Assembly (NCBI GenBank): GCA_945788655.1
Contig: CALZMV010000090.1
Span: 1 to 5,661 of the forward strand
Reading direction: 5' to 3'
Origin: an uncultured Clostridia bacterium
GTDB taxonomy: Bacteria > Bacillota > Clostridia > Peptostreptococcales > Anaerovoracaceae
Length of the DNA: 5,661 bases
Positions 1 through 4,097 of the stretch are shown here, one piece after another. A program made the translations under genes and the position numbers. Below the pieces are notes generated by a model. It ran no database searches, was not told the DNA's origin, and worked only from the letters and a program-made list of their open reading frames with translations. Position 1 is the stretch's first letter. Each line of letters opens with the position of its first letter.

Positions 1-52
1 CTCGCGACCCTCGCCTTGGCAAGGCGATGCTCTACCCCTGAGCCACTTCCGC
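1..52 (-). tRNA. tRNA-Gly (GCC), partial at left edge
   Basis: Read on the minus strand, the 5' acceptor strand GCGGAAG starts at 52. It is followed by a D-arm with GCTC/GAGC stem, then an anticodon arm with stem TCGCC/GGCGA and loop TTGCCAA, giving anticodon GCC (glycine). A 5-nt variable loop and the first strand of the T-stem follow before the window ends, so the T-loop, 3' acceptor strand and any encoded CCA are not visible. It is the fifth and last visible gene of the cluster and follows tRNA-Tyr after a 30-nt spacer. Confidence 0.93.
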
Positions 53-82
53 ACATGATGATTTTTATTCAAAAATGAAAAC

Positions 83-167
83 TGGTGGAGGGAGATGGAT
101 TCGAACCATCGAAAGCTCAGCTAACGGATTTACAGTCCGCCCCCTTTGGCCACTCGGGAATCCCTCG
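83..167 (-). tRNA. tRNA-Tyr (GTA), class II with long variable arm
   Basis: The minus strand folds as a class II tRNA of 85 nt with an encoded CCA (83-85) and discriminator A73. The anticodon stem GCGGA/TCCGT encloses loop CTGTAAA, giving anticodon GTA (tyrosine). A variable arm with a short AGC/GCT stem and a T-arm GATGG-TTCGAAT-CCATC follow. The acceptor pairs GAGGGA with TCCCTC, which is 6 bp. The outermost position is C1 opposite C72, so the usual bacterial G1-C72 pair is absent. Everything else looks functional; the mismatch is either real or a base error. Confidence 0.94.
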
Positions 168-173
168 ATACAT

Positions 174-248
174 TGGAGCTGGTGGAGGGAATCGAACCCC
201 CAACCTGCTGATTACAAATCAGCTGCTCTACCGTTGAGCCACACCAGC
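174..248 (-). tRNA. tRNA-Thr (TGT)
   Basis: A complete 75-nt cloverleaf on the minus strand with encoded CCA (174-176). Acceptor GCTGGTG pairs fully with CACCAGC, and the discriminator is T73. The D-stem is GCTC/GAGC. The anticodon stem GCTGA/TCAGC encloses loop TTTGTAA, giving anticodon TGT (threonine, ACA/ACG codons). The T-arm is GGGGG-TTCGATT-CCCTC with one G-T wobble. It lies 6 nt upstream of tRNA-Tyr and 21 nt downstream of tRNA-Asp in one cluster. Confidence 0.95.
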
Positions 249-269
249 ATGTGAAGTTGTTTGAAAAAT

Positions 270-346
270 TGGCGACCTGGAACGGGCTCGAACCGTCGAC
301 CTCCAGCGTGACAGGCTGGCATTCTAACCAACTGAACTACCAGGCC
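270..346 (-). tRNA. tRNA-Asp (GTC)
   Basis: A complete 77-nt tRNA on the minus strand with encoded CCA (270-272) and discriminator G73, an aspartate identity base. Acceptor GGCCTGG pairs with CCAGGTC with one G-T wobble. The anticodon loop CTGTCAC gives anticodon GTC. The T-arm has the standard TTCGAGC loop. Only 5 nt separate it from tRNA-Val, so the two must be processed from one precursor. Confidence 0.96.
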
Positions 347-351
347 ATGTA

Positions 352-427
352 TGGTGGGCGCAATAGGGCTCGAACCTATGACCCCCTGCTTGTAAGGCAG
401 GTGCTCTCCCAGCTGAGCTATGCGCCC
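352..427 (-). tRNA. tRNA-Val (TAC)
   Basis: A complete 76-nt tRNA on the minus strand with encoded CCA (352-354) and discriminator A73, a valine identity base. Acceptor GGGCGCA pairs with TGCGCCC. The anticodon stem CCTGC/GCAGG encloses loop CTTACAA, giving anticodon TAC. It is the first gene of the cluster and lies 30 nt downstream of a perfect consensus promoter -10 box (458-463). Confidence 0.96.
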
Positions 428-457
428 TCGCATCCAAATCGCTCGGCACATTTATTT

Positions 458-486
458 ATTATACACAAGCAAGACTGGAATGTCAA
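458..486 (-). promoter_or_regulatory. tRNA cluster promoter P3 (proximal)
   Basis: On the minus strand TTGACA (481-486) is followed by a 17-nt spacer and TATAAT (458-463), a perfect consensus sigma-A/sigma-70 promoter. The expected transcription start is near 451, giving a leader of about 23 nt before tRNA-Val. The sequence just upstream (487-510) is A/T-rich with poly-A runs on the transcribed strand, consistent with an UP-like element. This is the strongest and nearest of three tandem promoters. Confidence 0.9.
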
Positions 487-530
487 GTACTTTTTCAAAC
501 TTTTTTCAAGTTGTATTAGCGTTTTCGTTT

Positions 531-547
531 CATCGTTTCTCTCGCGA
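531..547 (-). repeat. leader direct repeat, copy 2 (after P2)
   Basis: This 17-bp stretch matches the 18-bp stretch at 639-656 with one single-base gap and one mismatch. Both share TCGCGAGA followed by a purine-rich run ending in GATG, read on the minus strand. Each copy starts about three bases into the predicted transcript of its promoter, so promoter plus initial transcribed region appears duplicated as a unit. Confidence 0.7.
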
Positions 548-556
548 ACACAACAT

Positions 557-585
557 ATAGTATCACATCTGCAAAAGTTTGTCAA
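557..585 (-). promoter_or_regulatory. tRNA cluster promoter P2 (middle)
   Basis: On the minus strand TTGACA (580-585), a 17-nt spacer and TACTAT (557-562, 4 of 6 consensus) form a good sigma-A promoter with predicted start near 550. The -35 is preceded by TGTG, giving TGTTGACA, identical to the context of P1. A TCGCGAGA motif lies 9 nt after the -10, at nearly the same place as in P1. Confidence 0.75.
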
Positions 586-590
586 CACAT

Positions 591-599
591 TTTTCAAAG
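591..599 (-). promoter_or_regulatory. boxA-like sequence CTTTGAAAA
   Basis: Between P1 and P2 the minus strand carries CTTTGAAAA, which resembles the core of the boxA antitermination element in rRNA leaders of Gram-positive bacteria. A related TTTGAAAA lies near 492-499. The region is A-rich and the match is short, so this is a weak call. Function would also require an associated boxB or NusB/S10 recruitment, which cannot be seen. Confidence 0.25.
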
Positions 600-620
600 T
601 ATTTTAACTTTTGTCAGGAT

Positions 621-660
621 GCTGTCCTTAAGGAGAAACATCTTTTCTTCTCGCGACAGC
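621..660 (-). promoter_or_regulatory. 5'-terminal leader hairpin of the P1 transcript
   Basis: On the minus-strand RNA, GCUGUC (660-655) can pair with GACAGC (626-621). Inside, GAGAA (652-648) can pair with UUCUC (637-633) around a 10-nt loop. The outer stem starts at the predicted +1 of P1, so the transcript would begin with a stem-loop. No U-tract follows, so this is not an intrinsic terminator. A role in RNA stability or processing is inference. Confidence 0.45.
639..656 (-). repeat. leader direct repeat, copy 1 (after P1)
   Basis: Partner of the repeat at 531-547, in the same orientation and at the same offset from its promoter. The shared core is TCGCGAGA (649-656 here, 540-547 in the other copy). 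This copy also forms part of the 5' arm and loop of the leader hairpin at 621-660. Confidence 0.7.
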
Positions 661-666
661 TTGTTT

Positions 667-695
667 ATAATAGCATCTTTAACTACTTCTGTCAA
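667..695 (-). promoter_or_regulatory. tRNA cluster promoter P1 (distal)
   Basis: On the minus strand TTGACA (690-695), a 17-nt spacer and TATTAT (667-672, 5 of 6 consensus) form a strong sigma-A promoter with predicted start near 660. The -35 lies only 7 nt after the stop codon of the upstream YigZ-family gene. A TCGCGAGA motif begins 10 nt after the -10. With P2 and P3 this makes three promoters 99 and 110 nt apart, an arrangement more typical of rRNA operons. Confidence 0.8.
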
Positions 696-702
696 CACTT
701 AT

Positions 703-1329
703 TTACAACTTTTTTCTAACAATTCTAACATCTTCCTGTTCGAGTATAGCCTTTCCACCGGTAAGATTGTTCATAATCCCCTGCAATTCTAAAGTTTTCT
801 CAGGTTCACATGTTAAAACCGCTTCAACAACATCAGTGTAGATAATATCCGCAATTTCAAACATTTCTCCTGCAAGGTTCTGCAGCTTTGATAAATAAGT
901 ATAATCAAATTTATATGTAAGGCAACTTTGCTGACATACTTCACAAATTCCTGCAGCTTCAATTCCAAGTTTTGCACTTGAAGTATATGCTCTTGATAGA
1001 CCTCCAGTGCCAAGCTTTATTCCTCCGAAATATCTGGTTACAACTATTACTACATTTGTAATCCCAGCATTCACAAGCATTTTTACCATTGGTGCTCCGG
1101 ATGTGCCCTGTGGCTCCCCATCGTCAGATGCCCACTGAACCTGCATTTTATCACCGATAACCATCGCAGGTACATTGTGGGTGGCATCACGATGTTTTTT
1201 TCTTATATAAGCGATAAATTCATCTGCTTCTTCTTTTGAATCCACAGGTTTGATGTAAGTAATAAACCTTGATCGCTCAATTATCTGCTCAGCTTCCGCC
1301 TCTTTTTGTACTGTATTATATAACTTCAT
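703..1329 (-). CDS. yigZ: YigZ/YvyE family protein (IMPACT N-domain, DUF1949)
   Basis: A 208-aa cytosolic protein, the usual length for bacterial YigZ/YvyE. The N-terminal IMPACT (UPF0029) domain covers about residues 1-125 and carries the family signatures KHRDATHNVPA (45-55), SDDGEPQGTSGAPM (68-81) and TRYFGGIKLGTGGLSRAY (98-115). The ferredoxin-like DUF1949 domain covers about 140-195. The eukaryotic relative IMPACT regulates the translation-control kinase GCN2, but the bacterial role is poorly defined, with nucleic-acid or ribosome association suggested from the fold. HNV replaces the more usual HNC in the first motif. The ATG start overlaps the last 14 bp of hflX in another frame, so translation is probably coupled; AAAGG about 10 nt upstream is only a modest ribosome binding site. 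Family assignment is firm, molecular function is not. Confidence 0.95.
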   Translation of the reverse strand: MKLYNTVQKEAEAEQIIERSRFITYIKPVDSKEEADEFIAYIRKKHRDATHNVPAMVIGDKMQVQWASDDGEPQGTSGAPMVKMLVNAGITNVVIVVTRYFGGIKLGTGGLSRAYTSSAKLGIEAAGICEVCQQSCLTYKFDYTYLSKLQNLAGEMFEIADIIYTDVVEAVLTCEPEKTLELQGIMNNLTGGKAILEQEDVRIVRKKL

Positions 1330-2596
1330 ACTTCTTAAACCTTTGATAATCCGAATTTTTTATGGATACGCTGAAGAAAGTTCCGTTTTCTTTATAATCC
1401 ATAACATTTACAGTAGCCTCACTGCACAGATATGAAGAAATATCTCCCCTGTCATACGGAATTAGAAATTGAGCATTTACGTAATCTCCAAATATTTTTT
1501 CTTCAATTTTGGCAATAAGACCATCAATATTAATATCCTTCTTTGCTGAAATTTCTATATAATCATATCCTGATTCCGGCAAAATTTCTTCATGAGGCAA
1601 ATCTATCTTATTATATACCATAAGCTTTTCTTTATTGCCTGCACCTATTTCATTCATTACTTTATTTGTAACACCTATGTGGAAATCATGATTCTCATAT
1701 GAGGAATCCACTACGTGAAGAAGCAAATCTGCAAACGTTACTTCCTCAAGTGTCGCTTTGAAGGCCTCTACCAGTGAATGTGGCAGTTTGCTGACAAAGC
1801 CTACGGTATCTATAAGTATAAACTGCCTGCCATTTTCCAATGTTACATTTCGCTGTTGAGTGTCTAAGGTGGCAAATAGCATATTTTTTTCAAATACTGT
1901 TTTTTCTTCCTTGTCAGTCTTTGAAAGAAGTCTGTTCATCAAAGCCGATTTACCTGAGTTTGTATATCCAACAAGCGCAACTATAGGAATCTCGCTCTTT
2001 TCTCTTTTAGCTCTCTGAACGTTTCTTGTGTTCTTTAGCTGGGATAATTCAGACTTGATATCATACATTCTTCGCTCGATGTGTCTTCTGTCTGTCTCAA
2101 GCTTTTTTTCGCCGGGTCCCCTTGTTCCTATTCCACCGCCAAGGCGTGACAAAGAATTACCGAAGCCTGTCAGTCTTGGTATTCTATACTGTAGCTGTGC
2201 AAGCTCCACCTGAAGCTTGCCTTCTTTTGAAGTTGCCCTAGAAGCAAAAATATCCAAAATCAGAATGGTTCTGTCAATTACCCTTACGCCCAATGCATCC
2301 TCAAGGTTTCTGAGCTGCATTCCTGTGAGCTCATCGTTAAAAACAACCATGTCTGCTTCCATGTTTCGAACCAGTTCAGCAAGCTCCTCCACCTTGCCTT
2401 TGCCAATATAAGTTGCAGTATTTGGTCTCTCCATGTTTTGCACCATTTGTCCAAGAACATCGGCACCAGCCGCTTCACAAAGACCTTTTAGCTCTGCCAT
2501 GGAATATGAAATATCTTCTTTTCTCTGAAGGCCAACAGTTATAGCCTTATAGTCATCCTCTCTGATGACTTCATTGTTATCATTAAATCTAAGCAT
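1316..2596 (-). CDS. hflX: ribosome-associated GTPase HflX
   Basis: A 426-aa TRAFAC/OBG-HflX-like GTPase. The N-terminal HflX domain covers about residues 10-195 and includes the glycine-rich linker signature GGGIGTRGPGEKKLETDRR (153-171) and a charged helical segment after it. The G domain shows G1 GYTNSGKS (210-217), G2 around the threonine of FATLD (241-245), G3 DTVGF (263-267), G4 NKID (329-332) and G5 SAK (350-352). A short C-terminal domain follows. HflX binds the 50S E-site region and, in studied bacteria, splits stalled or hibernating 70S ribosomes during heat or antibiotic stress. Length and motifs are complete. It follows yunB after 20 nt and overlaps yigZ. An in-frame stop four codons upstream fixes ATG 2596 as the first possible start, yet no Shine-Dalgarno sequence precedes it. 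Confidence 0.97.
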   Translation of the reverse strand: MLRFNDNNEVIREDDYKAITVGLQRKEDISYSMAELKGLCEAAGADVLGQMVQNMERPNTATYIGKGKVEELAELVRNMEADMVVFNDELTGMQLRNLEDALGVRVIDRTILILDIFASRATSKEGKLQVELAQLQYRIPRLTGFGNSLSRLGGGIGTRGPGEKKLETDRRHIERRMYDIKSELSQLKNTRNVQRAKREKSEIPIVALVGYTNSGKSALMNRLLSKTDKEEKTVFEKNMLFATLDTQQRNVTLENGRQFILIDTVGFVSKLPHSLVEAFKATLEEVTFADLLLHVVDSSYENHDFHIGVTNKVMNEIGAGNKEKLMVYNKIDLPHEEILPESGYDYIEISAKKDINIDGLIAKIEEKIFGDYVNAQFLIPYDRGDISSYLCSEATVNVMDYKENGTFFSVSIKNSDYQRFKKYEVI

Positions 2597-2607
2597 GTTC
2601 TTATTTT

Positions 2608-2636
2608 ATCATATTATTTATTCAATTGCATCTAAA
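2608..2636 (-). promoter_or_regulatory. candidate hflX promoter inside the yunB 3' end
   Basis: On the minus strand TTTAGA (2631-2636, 4 of 6 consensus), a 17-nt spacer and TATGAT (2608-2613, 5 of 6) lie just before hflX. The predicted start, near 2601, would leave only about 5 nt before the hflX ATG, giving a nearly leaderless mRNA. This fits the missing ribosome binding site, but the region is very AT-rich and the match could be chance. Confidence 0.35.
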
Positions 2637-3250
2637 ATACTTTCTTCAGGCACCATAACATAATTATCTGGAACTTTTCCAACAATCACTGCTTCTGCTA
2701 TAAGAATTTTCCTGTTAATTTCTGCTTCTCTATCGGTAAAAGGTGCAACAATATGTATCCTGCTCGTAACCGTACAATATACATGATACCTTGTCTGATT
2801 GATACCTTCTGTCTCAAGATCCGTCTCACACTGAAATTTTGTCAGACTCACGGGATGAACCCTTACCTTAAAATAAAAAGGTAGCTGCGACACAATTCTG
2901 TTGCCTGTCAAATGGCCATAATTTACTTTTATCTCTAAAATGTCATCTAGACTGTATTTTTCCTCAACGCTTCTGGAAAATGACAGCAGAAGCTTGTTTA
3001 TTACCCTTGAATTTGCTTCAAGGTACTGAATATTCCCATCAGCATCTCTTTCTACCTTAATCAGATTTTCACCAAACTCATCATTGTAAAAACCAGCTTC
3101 AACGCTTTCATTTATCTTCGTTGCCACTGCATTGACTGCAACCTGTTCAGCAGTCTTTTCAATATTCTCTCCAAAAGTATCCTTTATTATCAGGATGCAG
3201 CCGATTATAATTAGAAAAAGACCTGTAAGTATCATCATGATTTTTCGCAA
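2618..3250 (-). CDS. yunB: sporulation protein YunB family
   Basis: A 210-aa protein with one N-terminal membrane segment (about residues 6-22, ILTGLFLIIIGCILIIK) and an extracytoplasmic remainder. The family's conserved blocks are visible: IxxxYGHLTGNRI-like (107-119), EGINQTRYHVY (148-158) and IAEAVIVGKVPDNYV (184-198). In Bacillus subtilis YunB belongs to the sigma-E mother-cell regulon and contributes to normal spore formation; its biochemical role is unknown. The start chosen is TTG at 3250, because AAAGGGGTG lies 5 nt upstream; the tandem ATGs at residues 5 and 6 would be 17 nt or more from it. The ribosome binding site lies in the 3' arm of the terminator after codY and the start codon in its U-tract. 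It is somewhat shorter than the Bacillus protein. Confidence 0.88.
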   Translation of the reverse strand: MRKIMMILTGLFLIIIGCILIIKDTFGENIEKTAEQVAVNAVATKINESVEAGFYNDEFGENLIKVERDADGNIQYLEANSRVINKLLLSFSRSVEEKYSLDDILEIKVNYGHLTGNRIVSQLPFYFKVRVHPVSLTKFQCETDLETEGINQTRYHVYCTVTSRIHIVAPFTDREAEINRKILIAEAVIVGKVPDNYVMVPEESILDAIE

Positions 3251-3290
3251 AAAAACACCCCTTTAACATCTTATGATGACTTAAAGGGGT
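3249..3290 (-). terminator. intrinsic terminator after codY, overlapping the yunB start
   Basis: On the minus-strand RNA, ACCCCUUUAA (3290-3281) pairs perfectly over 10 bp with UUAAAGGGGU (3266-3257). Inside the loop CAUC/GAUG adds 4 bp around an AUAA tetraloop, with a GU bulge. A G and then seven U residues (3255-3249) follow immediately. This is a textbook Rho-independent terminator, 10 nt downstream of the codY stop codon. The last two U residues are the first two bases of the yunB TTG start, so the element could also act as an attenuator or translational switch. Confidence 0.93.
3256..3264 (-). promoter_or_regulatory. yunB ribosome binding site inside terminator stem
   Basis: AAAGGGGTG on the minus strand, 5 nt before TTG 3250, is the only plausible Shine-Dalgarno sequence and decides the TTG start. 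Eight of its nine bases are paired in the terminator hairpin (3257-3290), so ribosome access and terminator folding are mutually exclusive. Confidence 0.7.
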
Positions 3291-3300
3291 CTGTTAATAA

Positions 3301-4074
3301 TTATGACAAATTTACTATTTTTTTACGGAAATATGGATTTAATATCTTTATTCTGGTCCCTTTCATTCCAAGGGAACGAGATTGAATAATGCCTGCACTC
3401 TCAAGCTTTCTCAGTGCATTAACGATTACTGAATTGGTGATTTCATTTTTTCCGGCCACCTTACTTACCACAAGAAGACCTTCATCTCCTTCAAACTCTG
3501 AAAAAATCTTATCGAGAGCTTCTTTTTCCGTATAGGAAAGCTTTTCAATGGCCATATCTACAGCCAGAATAAGCCTTTTTTCTTCTTCCATTGCTAAATT
3601 CATGTTTCGTTTTATCTCAATTCCAACGACAGTAGCACCATATTCACACAGGGCAATATCCACTTCGTCAAAACTTTCCTCATATCTGGCAATAATGAGG
3701 GTCCCCATCCTTTCCCCTCCGCATAAACTTGGTATTATACAATGGTATTTTTCTGCCATGCCGTAATTATCGCCTAGAATCTCCAGAACCTGTTCTCCAC
3801 GAAGGTTAACTATAGTCTCAGAAAATGAAATAAATGAATTGTTATCACTTTCAGTAATGCGTTGCTGTCCGTGCTCATCTAAAACAGTAGAGTTGTCTTC
3901 TTCGTTGGTGTAACCAGCTCCAAGGACTTTTCCGGTCTTATCGGTAATGAGAACATTTGCATTTATCACTTCACTGAGAATTACACATAAATCATTATAA
4001 GAAAGGCTACCCGTGGTGCTTTCACTTAAAACCCAGTTCAGTCTTCTTATTTTGTCAAGAATGTGCCCTTTCAT
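3301..4074 (-). CDS. codY: global transcriptional regulator CodY
   Basis: A 257-aa protein (Bacillus CodY has 259). Residues 1 to about 155 form the GAF sensor domain, with CGGERMGTLIIAR (118-130) and EYGATVVGIEI (144-154) conserved. A helical linker (about 158-180) and a winged helix-turn-helix follow; VSKVAGKNEITNSVIVNALR (203-222) and SRSLGMKGTRIKILN (232-246) match the family closely. CodY represses stationary-phase, amino-acid-uptake and biosynthesis genes when GTP and branched-chain amino acids are plentiful. The DNA-binding half is much better conserved than residues 55-110, where the isoleucine pocket of Bacillus CodY lies. The ATG start has a strong GAGGTGA 7 nt upstream. It is 23 nt downstream of hslU, as in the Bacillus clpQ-clpY-codY operon, and is followed by an intrinsic terminator. 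Confidence 0.97.
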   Translation of the reverse strand: MKGHILDKIRRLNWVLSESTTGSLSYNDLCVILSEVINANVLITDKTGKVLGAGYTNEEDNSTVLDEHGQQRITESDNNSFISFSETIVNLRGEQVLEILGDNYGMAEKYHCIIPSLCGGERMGTLIIARYEESFDEVDIALCEYGATVVGIEIKRNMNLAMEEEKRLILAVDMAIEKLSYTEKEALDKIFSEFEGDEGLLVVSKVAGKNEITNSVIVNALRKLESAGIIQSRSLGMKGTRIKILNPYFRKKIVNLS

Positions 4075-4081
4075 TGTTTTG

Positions 4082-4088
4082 TCACCTC
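4082..4088 (-). promoter_or_regulatory. codY ribosome binding site
   Basis: GAGGTGA on the minus strand, 7 nt before ATG 4074, is a strong Shine-Dalgarno sequence. It confirms the codY start and implies independent high-level translation even though codY is downstream in the hslVU operon. Confidence 0.85.
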
Positions 4089-4097
4089 AAAGTTAAA

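Noticed and set aside
212..451. Minus-strand open frame of 79 codons across the tRNA-Thr/Asp/Val genes
   Set aside because: It is translated tRNA sequence; phrases such as AQLGEHLPYKQGVIGSSPIAP are a familiar false protein arising from tRNA genes. Three complete cloverleafs explain the bases.
251..607. Plus-strand open frame of 118 codons
   Set aside because: Antisense of tRNA-Asp and tRNA-Val followed by AT-rich promoter sequence; RTYDPLLVRQVLSQLSYAP is the known antisense-tRNA artefact. No ribosome binding site.
3268..3275. Sigma-E-like -10 (CATAAGAT) in the terminator loop that could drive yunB with a free ribosome binding site
   Set aside because: It matches 6 of 8 bases of the sigma-E -10 and would be attractive, but no sigma-E -35 lies 13-15 nt upstream; the TCATAAT-like candidate is about 24 nt away.
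3813..3827. Possible CodY box inside codY
   Set aside because: TAGTCTCAGAAAATG matches 11 of 15 positions of AATTTTCWGAAAATT in one half only. It lies mid-gene in AT-rich sequence, where such matches are expected by chance.
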